Positions 17,500-26,834 are shown, counted from the first letter of the stretch. The stretch is DNA of 64,000 nucleotides from Actinopolyspora mortivallis DSM 44261 (GCF_000384035.1 NZ_KB913024.1:625317-689316), one strand, 5' to 3'. Translations and numbers: made by a program. Notes: generated by a model not told the origin, from the letters alone.

Positions 17500-18510
17500 T
17501 CACTGCCGACGGGCGTGCTCGGACCACGCGGCGGCCGTGTCCACCAGCTCACGCCAGTGCTCCGCCCATCCCGTCCGCAGCCGCTCCCGTCGGAGACGAC
17601 ACCGCCGCACCACTTCCTCGGCGAGCAGCACGGACTCGGGGCCGAGCCGTCGGGACCGCCCCGGCGCGGTTCCCTCCCCGACCAGCCGCCGCATCCACTG
17701 TTCGGTGACCACCGCGTCCTGGTGCTGCCCGAGCACGTCCTGCAACCGCTCGGCGGCGGTCATCACCCGTCGAGGGGGCTCCTCCTCCAGCACCGGCACG
17801 GCCAGTTCGGCGCAGTAGCGCAGCCGTTTGACTGCGATGCGCAGTCCGTGCAACCGGGAGTCCTCCGGTGCGGCCGGCATGTCCCGGCCCTTCTCGTGCA
17901 CCGCGCGCAGCTGCTCGCCCAGTTTCCGCCGCAGGACCCGCGCCCCGGGTTCCGCGGCACCGGTCGCCGGGACCCCGTCCCGCACGGCCGTGGCGAGCGA
18001 GACGAGCAGTGCCCGGTAGCGCTCAGTACGCAGGGCCTCCAGCAGCTCGGAACGGGCGTGCTCGCGGTGTTCGCCCAGCGCGGCGCGAAGCTGTTCCAGT
18101 GCCGGGATCCGGGCCTGCTCCAGTTCTGTGCGCAGGCGGTCCAGCTCGGCCAGCTGCACGTCCAGGTCCCGCACCGGCCCGAGTTCCCGGCCGAGCCATC
18201 CGAGCTCGGCGCGCAACCCGGAACACCACGTGCGGTCGAGCGAGTCCCGGCCGGTGCGGAGCACCGCGCGCATCCGCCGCACGGCCACCCGTCCCCGGTG
18301 CAGGTCCTCGGGATCCCGCCCCCGGAGGATCCCCGCCTCGCGAGCGGCCAGCAGGCGGGTCCACCGGTCCAGCGCGGCCCGAACGTGCTCGGCGAACGGC
18401 CGGTCCCCGCTCGCCCGTACCGGGTCGGTGGGCAGTCCGGCTCCGGTGAGGACGGTCGCGGCGTCCTTCCACTCCGACGGACCGTCGTTTCGAGCGCCGG
18501 GCGAGGACAC
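17500..18510 (-). CDS. CHAD domain protein
   Basis: A 336-residue alpha-helical CHAD protein with repeated His/Arg/Lys positions: LHRGRVAVRRMRAVLRT near the N-terminus and LHGLRIAVKRLRYCAEL in the second half. CHAD proteins bind polyphosphate through these basic residues and often localise to polyphosphate granules. No CYTH triphosphatase domain is present. I used the GTG at 18510 because TATTCT ends 6 nt upstream (leaderless); an alternative GTG at 18585 has no RBS. Its gene is convergent with dapC and shares no operon. Confidence 0.82.
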   Translation of the reverse strand: MSSPGARNDGPSEWKDAATVLTGAGLPTDPVRASGDRPFAEHVRAALDRWTRLLAAREAGILRGRDPEDLHRGRVAVRRMRAVLRTGRDSLDRTWCSGLRAELGWLGRELGPVRDLDVQLAELDRLRTELEQARIPALEQLRAALGEHREHARSELLEALRTERYRALLVSLATAVRDGVPATGAAEPGARVLRRKLGEQLRAVHEKGRDMPAAPEDSRLHGLRIAVKRLRYCAELAVPVLEEEPPRRVMTAAERLQDVLGQHQDAVVTEQWMRRLVGEGTAPGRSRRLGPESVLLAEEVVRRCRLRRERLRTGWAEHWRELVDTAAAWSEHARRQ

Positions 18511-18633
18511 ACGGTGAGAATAGCTCGCCCGGCCGGACTTCCGCCGCCCTCGACGGGACGTTCTCGGTGTCACCCCGGAAGCCACGGAGGGGCACCGTGC
18601 GGGGCGCGCTGGCGCGACGCCCCTGGTGGAGGA

Positions 18634-19623
18634 TCAGTCGTTGGCGTGCAGCGCCGCGTTCAGCTCGACCTTGCCGCCGGTGCGCCCGACGGCCTCCACC
18701 GCTCCTGTGGTGGAGTTGCGGCGGAACAGCAGTCCCTCGGATCCGGAGAGCTCGGCCGCCTTGGTCAGGGTGCCGTCCTCCAGGGTGACCTTGGTGCCCG
18801 CCGTGAGGTAGAGCCCGGCCTCCACGACGCAGTCGTCTCCGAGCGAGATGCCGCACCCCGCGTTGGCACCGATCAGGCAGCGTTCCCCGACGGAGATCAC
18901 CTCACGACCCCCGCCGGACAGCGTGCCCATGATCGAGGCTCCGCCGCCGACGTCCGAACCGTCGCCGACGACCACACCCGCCGAGACACGCCCCTCCACC
19001 ATGGAGGCCCCCAGCGTGCCCGCGTTGAAGTTGACGAAGCCCTCGTGCATGACCGTGGTGCCGCTGGCCAGGTGCGCGCCGAGCCGGACCCGGTCGGCGT
19101 CGCCGATGCGTACCCCGGACGGGATCACGTAGTCGACCATGCGGGGGAACTTGTCGATGCTGTAGACCGTGACCTCCCCGCGCGCCCGCAGGCGCAGCCT
19201 GGTGGACTCGAACCCCTCCACCGGGCACGGGCCGTGGTTGGTCCACACGGCGTTGGACAGCAGACCGAACACCCCGTCCAGGCTCTGGCCGTGGGGTCGC
19301 ACCATGCGGTGGGACAGCAGGTGCAGCCGCAGGTACACGTCGTGGGTGTCGGCGGGGGTGTCGGCGAGCCGGGCGATACCGGTGCGCACCGCGACGACCT
19401 CGACGCCGCGGGCCTCGTCGCGCCCGAGCAGTTCCGCCCCGGTCGTCCCCAGTGCCTCGACGGCCTCCTCGGAGGTCAGCCGCCTGCTGCCGACCTGTTC
19501 CGGTTCCCCGAGACGGACCGTGGGAAACCAGGTGTCGAGCACGGTCCCGTCGTCGGTGACGGTCGCGATTCCCACACCGTGGGCACCGGTGTGCTGCGGA
19601 TCGGGAGTGGTTGGGGTGCTCAT
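18634..19623 (-). CDS. dapD: Tetrahydrodipicolinate N-succinyltransferase
   Basis: A 329-residue hexapeptide-repeat acyltransferase of the actinobacterial DapD type. It transfers succinyl from succinyl-CoA to tetrahydrodipicolinate, the step before DapC. The left-handed beta-helix spans about 165-270 ([69 protein letters not shown]). The N-terminal ~120-residue domain is typical of the mycobacterial enzyme. TACCGT lies 7 nt before the ATG. It is divergent from dapE across 97 bp. Confidence 0.94.
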   Translation of the reverse strand: MSTPTTPDPQHTGAHGVGIATVTDDGTVLDTWFPTVRLGEPEQVGSRRLTSEEAVEALGTTGAELLGRDEARGVEVVAVRTGIARLADTPADTHDVYLRLHLLSHRMVRPHGQSLDGVFGLLSNAVWTNHGPCPVEGFESTRLRLRARGEVTVYSIDKFPRMVDYVIPSGVRIGDADRVRLGAHLASGTTVMHEGFVNFNAGTLGASMVEGRVSAGVVVGDGSDVGGGASIMGTLSGGGREVISVGERCLIGANAGCGISLGDDCVVEAGLYLTAGTKVTLEDGTLTKAAELSGSEGLLFRRNSTTGAVEAVGRTGGKVELNAALHAND

Positions 19624-19720
19624 GGTGCAAACGGTAGTCGGAACCCGTCCATCCTCTCCCAGGGGGTGGCGGCCCGACGGAGGATGTCGGCGGATCCCGG
19701 CACGGAGTATCGTCCCCGCC
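19624..19720. promoter_or_regulatory. Divergent leaderless promoters of dapD and dapE
   Basis: The 97-bp gap holds two -10 boxes facing outward. For dapD (minus strand) TACCGT occupies 19636-19631, 7 nt from the ATG. For dapE (plus strand) TATCGT is at 19708-19713, 7 nt from the GTG. Neither gene has a Shine-Dalgarno sequence. Confidence 0.55.
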
Positions 19721-20803
19721 GTGACGCCGCGATTGGATCTCACCGCCGACCCAGTGGAACTCACGGCCGCCCTGGTCGACATCCCCAGCGTCTCCGGCTC
19801 CGAGGAGCGCCTCGCCGACGCCGTGGAGCGGGCGCTGCGGGAGCGGGCCGGTGGGCTGGAGATCGCCCGCAGCGGCAACGCGGTACTGGCGCGCACCAAC
19901 CTGGGCAGGCCCTCGCGTGTCGTACTGGCGGGCCACCTCGACACGGTTCCGGTCAACGACAACCTCCCGCTGAGCCGCACCGGCAGCGGGGAGGACGAGG
20001 TACTGCACGGTTGCGGGACCGTGGACATGAAAGGCGGCGACGCGGTGATGCTGCACCTGGCGGCCACCCTGGAGGAGCCCCGCCACGATCTGACGTTCGT
20101 GTTCTACGACTGCGAGGAGGTCTCGGCCGACCGCAACGGGCTCAACCGCATCGAACGCGACCTGCCCGACTGGATGGACGGCGGGCTGGCCGTGGTGTGC
20201 GAGCCCTCCGACGCCTCCGTGCAGGCGGGCTGTCAGGGCACCCTGCGGGTGGAGGTGCGCACCGAGGGGCGGCGGGCCCACTCCGCGCGCGCCTGGATGG
20301 GCTCGAACGCGATCCACGCCGCCGAACCGATCCTGCGCCGCCTGTCCGAGTACGAGCCGCGCAGTCCCGAAGTGGACGGGCTGCGTTTCCACGAGGGGCT
20401 ACAGGCCGTGGGGATCAGTGGCGGGGTGGCGGGAAACGTCGTGCCCGACGAGTGCGTGGTGACGGTCAACCACCGTTTCGCCCCGGACACCTCGCTGGAG
20501 GAGGCACAGCGGCGGGTACGCGAGATCTTCCACGACTTCGAGGTGACCGTGGTGGACGCGGCCAGGTCCGCACATCCGGGACTGAGCCAGCCGGCCACGG
20601 CCGAACTCGTCGAGGCCTCCGGGACGGAGCCGGTGGCGAAACTGGGATGGACCGACGTGGCCCGGTTCGCCGCCAGGGGGATGCCCGCGGTCAACTTCGG
20701 GCCCGGTTCGCCGACGCTGGCCCACACCAGGGAGGAGCACGTGGCGGCGAGCCAGATCCGCCACTGCGCCGGGGTGCTGCGCCGCGCCCTGGGATCCGGC
20801 TGA
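19721..20803 (+). CDS. dapE: Succinyl-diaminopimelate desuccinylase
   Basis: A 360-residue M20-family di-zinc hydrolase that releases succinate to give L,L-diaminopimelate. Metal and catalytic motifs are intact: GHLDTVP near residue 73, the bridging Asp in [11 protein letters not shown], and the catalytic Glu pair in YDCEEVS. A dimerisation domain with [13 protein letters not shown] follows. The C-terminal [12 protein letters not shown] supplies the last metal histidine. It works with DapC and DapD in this window. The start GTG is preceded by a leaderless-type -10 box. Confidence 0.93.
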   Translation: MTPRLDLTADPVELTAALVDIPSVSGSEERLADAVERALRERAGGLEIARSGNAVLARTNLGRPSRVVLAGHLDTVPVNDNLPLSRTGSGEDEVLHGCGTVDMKGGDAVMLHLAATLEEPRHDLTFVFYDCEEVSADRNGLNRIERDLPDWMDGGLAVVCEPSDASVQAGCQGTLRVEVRTEGRRAHSARAWMGSNAIHAAEPILRRLSEYEPRSPEVDGLRFHEGLQAVGISGGVAGNVVPDECVVTVNHRFAPDTSLEEAQRRVREIFHDFEVTVVDAARSAHPGLSQPATAELVEASGTEPVAKLGWTDVARFAARGMPAVNFGPGSPTLAHTREEHVAASQIRHCAGVLRRALGSG

Positions 20804-20876
20804 GGCGAGCCCCGGAGTTTCTTCCACGATCACCCCGGCAGGCCGTTCCGACGGAGCTCGGACGAAACCGGCCCCG

Positions 20877-21824
20877 TCAGGTCGGGCTCATCCGCAGCTT
20901 CTCCTCGTCCTCCTCGACGGTGCGTTGTTCGGGTGTTCGCTGGGTGAGGGCCTCACGCAGCCGTTCGGCGATCTCGGCGTGGGTCTGCTCGCCCGTGGGG
21001 GACTCGGAACGTTCCCGCGGGGACGGTTCGGTCCCGTCGCCCCGCGTGGCGGACTCGGACGACGTGTGTTCCCCGCCGCCCGTGTGCTGGACGAAACGCA
21101 GCAGCTCCACGGGGAAGGGCAGCACCAGCGTGGAGTTCCGCTCCGCGGCCACCTCCACGACCGTCTCCAGCAGCCGCAGCTGCAACGCCGCCGGGGCGTC
21201 GGACATCACCGAGGCGGCCTCGGAGAGCTTGCGGGAGGCCTGGTACTCGCCGTCGGCGGAGATGATCCGCGAACGGCGCTCCCGCTCGGCCTCGGCCTGT
21301 CGCGCTATCGAGCGCTTCATCGCCTCGGGCAGCGAGACGTCCTTGATCTCCACCCGGTCGATGTGCACTCCCCAGTTGAGGGCGGGGTTGTCGATCATCA
21401 CCTCCAGGCCCTGATTGAGCTTCTCCCGGTCGGACAGCAGGTCGTCGAGGTCGCTCTTGCCGATGATGGAACGCAGCGAGGCCTGGGCCACCTGGCCCAT
21501 GGCGAACAGGTAGTCCTCCACGTTGATGACCGCCCGGGTGGGGTCGGTGACGTTGAAGTAGACGACGGCGTCCACGCGGACGGTGACGTTGTCCCTGGTG
21601 ATGCCCTCCTGGGCGGGCACCGGCATGGTGACGATCTGCATGTTCACCTTCCGCAGCCGGTCGACGCCGGGCACGATCGCCGTCAGGCCCGGTGTTCTGA
21701 TCCGGTGCTGAAGGCGCCCGAAACGCAGTACGACGCCGCGTTCGTACTGTCTGATGACTCGAACGCTCGCGGCCGTGCCCACCGCCACGAACAGCAGGAC
21801 CGCGACGAGTATGTCGATGATCAT
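20877..21824 (-). CDS. Slipin (stomatin-like SPFH protein)
   Basis: A 315-residue membrane-anchored SPFH/Band 7 protein. An N-terminal hydrophobic segment (IIDILVAVLLFVAVGTAASV) is followed by the slipin hallmark IRQYERGVVLRFGR and the SPFH domain to about 180, then the coiled-coil segment rich in AEAERERRSRII. The last ~60 residues are acidic and disordered. Slipins form ring-like scaffolds in membrane microdomains. No NfeD partner gene is next to it. ATG at 21824 has an excellent GGAGG RBS. Confidence 0.9.
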   Translation of the reverse strand: MIIDILVAVLLFVAVGTAASVRVIRQYERGVVLRFGRLQHRIRTPGLTAIVPGVDRLRKVNMQIVTMPVPAQEGITRDNVTVRVDAVVYFNVTDPTRAVINVEDYLFAMGQVAQASLRSIIGKSDLDDLLSDREKLNQGLEVMIDNPALNWGVHIDRVEIKDVSLPEAMKRSIARQAEAERERRSRIISADGEYQASRKLSEAASVMSDAPAALQLRLLETVVEVAAERNSTLVLPFPVELLRFVQHTGGGEHTSSESATRGDGTEPSPRERSESPTGEQTHAEIAERLREALTQRTPEQRTVEEDEEKLRMSPT

Positions 21825-22020
21825 GTCGGCCTCCGGACACAGGGTTCCGGCTGGACGACCGCGCGGAGACCGCACGACGGTCCCCGGTACGTGCGGTCGT
21901 GCCAGGAATGCTACTCCGAAAGCACGCCTCGTGGTGCTCCCCGCGCGAGAGGCCACCCGCGAACCACCCCGGCGACCGCTTCCCGTGACGGGGACGTCGC
22001 CCCGGGCTCACGCCGGGTGC

Positions 22021-22034
22021 CTAGGCTCTGGGGC
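22021..22034 (+). promoter_or_regulatory. Leaderless -10 box of first LOG gene
   Basis: TAGGCT at 22022-22027 ends 7 nt before the ATG at 22035, with no Shine-Dalgarno sequence. Confidence 0.5.
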
Positions 22035-22865
22035 ATGAGTATCGACGGACGGCGGCAGCAGGGCCCGGACGGTGACCGGACCGACCCGAACGTTCTCCCC
22101 GCGGAGGGTTTCGCGGACGAGCACCCCGACGAGCGGAGACAGGGGCCGGTGGTGCTGCGCCGTTCCCGCATGGGGGAGTCCAGCACCACGGACCAGCGAC
22201 TGCTCGACTCCCGGGGGCCGACCGACTGGGTGCACACCGACCCGTGGCGGGTGCTGCGGATCCAGGCGGAGTTCGTGGAGGGCTTCGGGGCGTTGGCCGA
22301 GGTCCCCCACGCCACCACCGTGTTCGGTTCCGCCCGCACACCCCGGGACCACGAGGAGTACTCCCAGGGGATGCGGTTGGGATCCGCGTTGGCCGGTACC
22401 GGCTGCGCCGTGATCACCGGAGGTGGTCCCGGCACCATGGAGGCGGTCAACCGGGGCGCCTCCGAGGCCGGGGGACTCTCCATCGGGTTGGGGATCGAGC
22501 TGCCCTTCGAACAGGGGCTGAACCCCTGGGTGGATCTGGGCGTGAACTTCCGCTACTTCTTCACCCGCAAGACGATGTTCGTCAAGTACGCCCAGGCTTT
22601 CGTCTGCCTGCCCGGCGGCTTCGGCACCATGGACGAGCTGTTCGAGTCGCTGACCCTGGTGCAGACGAAGAAGGTGACCAAGTTCCCGGTGGTGATGTTC
22701 GGCCGCTCCTACTGGCAGGGACTCTACGACTGGATCAGGGACACCATGCACGCCAGTGGCAAGATAGGTGATCAGGAACTCGGGCTGCTGCATCTCACCG
22801 ACGACGTGGACGACGCGGTGCGGGTCGTCCAGGAGGCCTACGCCGCGTGGGACGCCACGCACTAG
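22035..22865 (+). CDS. LOG family protein (TIGR00730), long form
   Basis: A 276-residue LOG-family protein with a non-conserved ~60-residue N-terminus, then a Rossmann-like domain with GGGPGTMEAVNRGA and the family motif LPGGFGTMDELFE. LOG enzymes hydrolyse cytokinin ribotides or other nucleoside 5'-monophosphates to free base and ribose 5-phosphate. Older annotations say lysine decarboxylase, which is not supported. A second, shorter LOG gene follows 154 bp downstream. Confidence 0.88.
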   Translation: MSIDGRRQQGPDGDRTDPNVLPAEGFADEHPDERRQGPVVLRRSRMGESSTTDQRLLDSRGPTDWVHTDPWRVLRIQAEFVEGFGALAEVPHATTVFGSARTPRDHEEYSQGMRLGSALAGTGCAVITGGGPGTMEAVNRGASEAGGLSIGLGIELPFEQGLNPWVDLGVNFRYFFTRKTMFVKYAQAFVCLPGGFGTMDELFESLTLVQTKKVTKFPVVMFGRSYWQGLYDWIRDTMHASGKIGDQELGLLHLTDDVDDAVRVVQEAYAAWDATH

Positions 22866-23019
22866 CCGAAGGGACCGGAACCCGCTCCGTCCGTCCCCGT
22901 GGAGCGTTCTCGGCGGGCCGCGCCCGCCGAGCGCCGCGCGTCGGTGGTTCCACCGCCCGGGACAGTCCCGCCCGGTCGTTTCCGCCGGGCCGTCGCCGAC
23001 GAGCACTGAAGGAGGTTCC

Positions 23020-23589
23020 GTGACGGAGCAGGAGGGGACGTCGCCGAGGGAGGGACGAGTGACGGTCTGCGTCTACTGCGCTTCCCGGCCGGTGCCCGAG
23101 CGCTACGTACGCCTGGCTGGTGAGGTGGGCGGCGAACTGGCCGCGCGCGGGTGGAGCCTGGTCTCCGGCGGAGGCCGGGTGTCCATGATGGGAGAGGTCG
23201 CCCGCCGCGCCCGGGCGGGCGGGGCCCGCACGGTTGGGGTCATCCCCCGGGACCTCGTCGAACGGGAGGTGGCCGACACCGAGGTGGACGAACTGCTCGT
23301 GGTGGACACGATGCGGGAGCGCAAGGGGCTGATGGACGCCCACGCCACCGCCTTCCTCGCCTTACCCGGTGGGATCGGTACCTGTGAGGAGCTGTTCGAG
23401 ATCTGGACCTCCCGCTACCTGGGGATGCACACCAAACCGGTGGTGCTGCTCGACCCGGACGGGCACTACAGCGGGCTGCTCGACTGGCTGCGGGGACTGG
23501 TCGAGGCCGGGTTCGCCTCCCCCGAGTCCCTGGACGCGCTGAGGGTGACCTCCGACGTGGCCACCGCCCTGGACGCCTGCGCCGCGTGA
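23020..23589 (+). CDS. LOG family protein (TIGR00730), short form
   Basis: A 189-residue LOG-type phosphoribohydrolase. VCVYCASRPVPERY opens the fold, SGGGRVSMMGEVA is the nucleotide loop and LPGGIGTCEELFEIWT is the signature with its catalytic Glu. It is closer to the compact canonical form than the preceding gene. GGAGG stands 4 nt from the GTG. Having two LOG paralogues side by side suggests different substrates; from memory Rv1205 holds the equivalent position next to folP2. Confidence 0.9.
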   Translation: MTEQEGTSPREGRVTVCVYCASRPVPERYVRLAGEVGGELAARGWSLVSGGGRVSMMGEVARRARAGGARTVGVIPRDLVEREVADTEVDELLVVDTMRERKGLMDAHATAFLALPGGIGTCEELFEIWTSRYLGMHTKPVVLLDPDGHYSGLLDWLRGLVEAGFASPESLDALRVTSDVATALDACAA

Positions 23590-23632
23590 CGAGACGGCCC
23601 GGCGGGAGGTGCCGTTGTGTCAGGATGGTGGC

Positions 23633-24502
23633 GTGCAGCCTCTCCGCTTCGGCGACAAACACATGGCCGAGGACCGTCCCCTGGTGATGGCCATCATCAA
23701 CCGCACCCGTGACTCCTTCTTCGACGGCGGACGTACCTTCGAGCGGAGCCCGGCCAGCCGGGCGGTGGAGCAGGCCGTGTCCGAGGGGGCCGACATCGTC
23801 GACATCGGCGGGGTGCGCGCCGGAGCAGAGGGGGAGCGGGTCGACGCGGACGAGGAGATCCGTCGCGTGGCTCCCTTCGTCGCCGAACTGCGGGCCAGGT
23901 ACCCGCGGCTGGTCATCAGCGTGGACACCTGGCGGCACGAGGTGGCTCGGGAGGTCTGCGAGCGGGGTGCCGACCTCATCAACGACAGCTGGGCCGGGGC
24001 CGACCCGAGGGTGGCCGAGGTGGCCGCCGAGTTCGGGGCCGGGGTGGTGTGCTCCCACACCGGTGGTCTGCCGCCGCGCACCGACCCGCACCGGGTGCGC
24101 TACTCCGACGTGGTCGCGGAGGTGAGCCAGGAGCTGGTTGGCCGGGCCGAACGCATGAGGGAACTGGGCGTACCCGCCGAGAGCATCCTGATCGACCCCA
24201 CCCACGACTTCGGGAAGAACACCTGGCACGGGCTGGAGCTGCTGCGCCGGGTGGACGAGCTGGTCGCCACCGGCTGGCCCGTGCTGATGGCGTTGTCCAA
24301 CAAGGACTTCGTCGGCGAGACGCTCGGTGTCGGGGTGCACGAACGACTGGAGGGAACCCTGGCCGCCACGGCGGTGAGCGCCCGGGCCGGGGCCAGGGTG
24401 TTCCGTGCCCATCACGTGGCCCAGACCCGGCGCGTGCTCGACATGGTCGCCAGCATCTCCGGGACCAGACCCCCGGCCGAGGTGCTGCGCGCACTGGCCT
24501 GA
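23633..24502 (+). CDS. folP2: FolP2-type dihydropteroate synthase homologue
   Basis: A 289-residue TIM-barrel protein of the pterin-binding family. It retains MAIINRTRDSFFDGG, SVDTWR, ADLINDSW and IDPTHDFGKN. The canonical loop GGESTRPG is replaced by GGVRAGAEG, and NxTPDSF by NRTRDSF. These substitutions are those of mycobacterial FolP2, which was reported not to replace true dihydropteroate synthase. A folate role is therefore doubtful. CAGGAT ends 6 nt before the GTG, suggesting a leaderless message. It follows the LOG gene, as in Rv1205-Rv1207. Confidence 0.85.
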   Translation: MQPLRFGDKHMAEDRPLVMAIINRTRDSFFDGGRTFERSPASRAVEQAVSEGADIVDIGGVRAGAEGERVDADEEIRRVAPFVAELRARYPRLVISVDTWRHEVAREVCERGADLINDSWAGADPRVAEVAAEFGAGVVCSHTGGLPPRTDPHRVRYSDVVAEVSQELVGRAERMRELGVPAESILIDPTHDFGKNTWHGLELLRRVDELVATGWPVLMALSNKDFVGETLGVGVHERLEGTLAATAVSARAGARVFRAHHVAQTRRVLDMVASISGTRPPAEVLRALA

Positions 24503-24512
24503 GCTGCGATGT

Positions 24513-24878
24513 TCAGAACAGGCTGCTGATCAGGCCCGCGATGGAGGCCACCGATCCCGTGTGTCCGAGGGTGTCCAGCAGTGGCCGCAGCCTGGACCAG
24601 CGTTTCCGCACGCCGTCGGAGTCGGGGGTGTGCTGCCGCAGCAGTTCCTCCAGTTCGGTGGCCTGGTCGTGGGCCCGGGCGCTGTCCACGTCGGTTCTGC
24701 TGTGCTGTTCCAACAGCCCCACCAGTTCCGTGACCAGCCGACGCAACTCCTCCAGTTCGCCTCCGCCGGAGTCGCCGACGAACACCTGGTCCACCCGGGC
24801 CGTGCCGCCGGTGGCGAAGTTCTGGGCGCCGGTGAAGTTGGCCCCGCTGAAGTCGAATTCGGATTTCCGTTCGTTCAT
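24513..24878 (-). CDS. Small protein, N-terminal GAQNF motif, unknown function
   Basis: A 121-residue protein I cannot assign. Residues 7-30 are a Gly/Asn/Phe-rich segment (FDFSGANFTGAQNFATGGTA). Residues 40-85 are strongly helical and probably coiled coil (ELEELRRLVTELVGLLEQH). The last ~25 residues (LGHTGSVASIAGLISSLF) are small-residue-rich, hydrophobic and amphipathic, possibly membrane-active. RBS GGGAG lies inside the end of the upstream gene, whose stop is 2 nt away, so the two are co-translated. The upstream protein ends in a matching GAQNF...GTA segment. The N-terminal stretch could alternatively be a short run of pentapeptide repeats. Confidence 0.7.
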   Translation of the reverse strand: MNERKSEFDFSGANFTGAQNFATGGTARVDQVFVGDSGGGELEELRRLVTELVGLLEQHSRTDVDSARAHDQATELEELLRQHTPDSDGVRKRWSRLRPLLDTLGHTGSVASIAGLISSLF

Positions 24879-24880
24879 GG

Positions 24881-26611
24881 TCACTCCCTGGTTGTTCGTC
24901 CGGGGGGATGGGGCAGGACGGCGGCCTGGGCGGTGCCCTGATCGCCGAAGTTCTGGGCTCCCAGGAACTGGGAGTTGTGGAAGCTGTTGCTGGTGTTGTT
25001 GATGACTTGGGTGGTGTGTTGCTCCAGGTCCTCGGTGCGAAAGCCCCGTTCGGCGAGGTGGTTGCGCACTGCGGAGAGCGTGCGTTCCTCCAGCAGGGTG
25101 ATGTGGCGCTGTCCGTCCAAGTCCTGGAACTCGCTGGCGCACTCCTCGCTCGCGGCCGTCTCCCGGATGCTGCGTACCTCACCGTGGACGGGTCGGAGTC
25201 GTTCCCGTGGCAGCAGCCCGCCCAGTGTCCGCCAGCGCCAGGCGATGCTTCCGAGCAGCTGGAGGAATTCGAGCAAGGCGGCGGGGAAGGCGTCACCGAA
25301 AGTGCTCGCCACGGAGCCGTGCAGTCGGTAGTCGGGGGATATCGGGAAGAGGCAGTAGGCGTTCCACTCCAGGTAGAGCGTGCGGTTGTCACAACCGATG
25401 TTGAACAGGGTCGTGACGGACAGTTCGGTGTCCCAGCTCGGTACGCTGCTCTGTTGGAAGTGCCTCGCCCATTCGGTGTTCTCGTCGATGAGCAGGTCCA
25501 TCGTCTCGGTGTCCACCGAGTTCACACCGGGCTCGTTTCCCTCCGGAAGCAGTGCCCGGGCGATAGGGGAGAACCGGTTGCGGTGCAGCTGGGTGGTGTT
25601 GACCACCACCACCGGGCTCACGGCCAGTTCCCGCAGTCTCCGACCGGGGGCGAGCCGGTCGGAGTCCAGCATCGAGTGGAGCTCCTCGGTGACGGCGCTG
25701 TAGAGCTCCTTGGGTCGCAGCACGGGAGGTTCGGTGTCCCGGTCCTTGGCGCGCAGCACCAGGGGGAAGGTCCAGGCGTTGAGTCGGCGTCCGTAGCCGG
25801 GGAAGGCGTGCCACCCCACGTGGGACAGGACCGTCTTCCCGTCGCTTCGCCGGGCGACCGCGTCCAACAGGTCCACGTGGCGGCGGGTGACCGCCGTGGT
25901 GAGCATTGTGGCCACTGTGGGCACAAGGAGTCCGGACGGTGCCGCGACCGCGGTCCCCGACGCGGCGATCAGGTAACGAGTCACCCACTTGTCCAGCAAC
26001 AGCACCACGAGGATCACGGCGAAGGTCAGCAGGAACAGCAGCACCGGCACCAGCGGCAGGTACGACCACGTCGAGGTCGACTCCCCTTGGGGTTCTTCCA
26101 GGGAGTAACCGCCGGAGGTCAGGGAGGCGAACCAGTTCTTGGTGCGGACGTAGAGAAAGGCGTAGGGAAACCACCCCACGAAGAAGGCCACCGTGGTGAC
26201 CAGACCCACCGTGGTGATCTCCTCCTCGTCGGTGCGGGAACTGCTTCTCGTCCCCCACACCGCGTTCCTGCCGAAGGTCAGCGACCAGAACAGCCACACC
26301 ACGGCCCAACCGACCAGGAAGAACAGGCTGTATGGGAGGGAGAACACCCCGGCCAGCGCGAGCAGCCCGAGAACCAGGAAGTCGCGGAGGTGCCGTCTGC
26401 GGCGGGCGACCAGGGCCTGGGTGAGCACGCGGACGGCGTCGACGCCCTGGGGAGGGGGTAGCGCTTCGTGGGGTGTGTGCAGGTAGTTGGCGATGATCCG
26501 GTCGGCCAGCTCGGGTTTGAGGTGCACGGCGGCCACCAGGTGGCGGTCCGTCTCGGTCGGAGGACGGGTTCCGGATCCGTGCTGTTGGGGATCCTGGGTA
26601 CTCGTTCGCAT
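24881..26611 (-). CDS. Membrane protein with C-terminal GAQNF motif, unknown function
   Basis: A 576-residue protein of unrecognised family. After ~75 polar residues come about four transmembrane helices (near 85-125, 150-172 and 205-230). A large cytoplasmic domain of ~330 residues has no catalytic motif I can name. The C-terminus, after LEQHTTQVINNTSNS, ends in QFLGAQNFGDQGTAQAAVL, closely matching the N-terminus of the next protein. ATG at 26611 has a poor RBS; in-frame GTGs at 26641 and 26701 are alternatives. The PadR regulator gene diverges from it. A two-component signalling or defence cassette is a speculation. Confidence 0.7.
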   Translation of the reverse strand: MRTSTQDPQQHGSGTRPPTETDRHLVAAVHLKPELADRIIANYLHTPHEALPPPQGVDAVRVLTQALVARRRRHLRDFLVLGLLALAGVFSLPYSLFFLVGWAVVWLFWSLTFGRNAVWGTRSSSRTDEEEITTVGLVTTVAFFVGWFPYAFLYVRTKNWFASLTSGGYSLEEPQGESTSTWSYLPLVPVLLFLLTFAVILVVLLLDKWVTRYLIAASGTAVAAPSGLLVPTVATMLTTAVTRRHVDLLDAVARRSDGKTVLSHVGWHAFPGYGRRLNAWTFPLVLRAKDRDTEPPVLRPKELYSAVTEELHSMLDSDRLAPGRRLRELAVSPVVVVNTTQLHRNRFSPIARALLPEGNEPGVNSVDTETMDLLIDENTEWARHFQQSSVPSWDTELSVTTLFNIGCDNRTLYLEWNAYCLFPISPDYRLHGSVASTFGDAFPAALLEFLQLLGSIAWRWRTLGGLLPRERLRPVHGEVRSIRETAASEECASEFQDLDGQRHITLLEERTLSAVRNHLAERGFRTEDLEQHTTQVINNTSNSFHNSQFLGAQNFGDQGTAQAAVLPHPPGRTTRE

Positions 26612-26786
26612 GATGGTTCCGGAGTCGGGGGGCTCGGTCACGGTCGCCCGCCGATCATGCTGTTCCGCGCTCCGTGGTGGGGCGGAACCGGCGAGATTCA
26701 CCCGGAACGAGCAGTGCCGCCGTTCCGCGCTCCGCCGCGGACTTCCGGGACGGCCTCGGGGGAAAACCAGGGACCTAAGTCTCTTG

Positions 26787-26834
26787 TGTCAAAGACGGTG
26801 ACAGCTCTCGTGGCGGAACGTAGAGTTGCTACTC
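26787..26834 (+). promoter_or_regulatory. PadR promoter with inverted-repeat operator candidate
   Basis: A -35 box GTGACA (26798-26803), a 17-bp spacer and a -10 box TAGAGT (26821-26826) lead to the GTG at 26835 after 8 nt. The inverted repeat TGTCA-N7-TGACA (26787-26803) covers the -35 box, as expected for an autoregulatory operator. Because the gap is divergent, the same site could control the membrane-protein cassette on the other strand. Confidence 0.5.

Noticed and set aside
22035-23589. Lysine decarboxylase annotation for the two TIGR00730 proteins
   Set aside because: The PGGxGTxxE motif identifies LOG-type phosphoribohydrolases; no PLP site of a decarboxylase is present.
24513-24878. 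Pentapeptide-repeat protein
   Set aside because: Only two or three degenerate units are present at the N-terminus, too few for a beta-helix; kept as an alternative explanation, not as the call.
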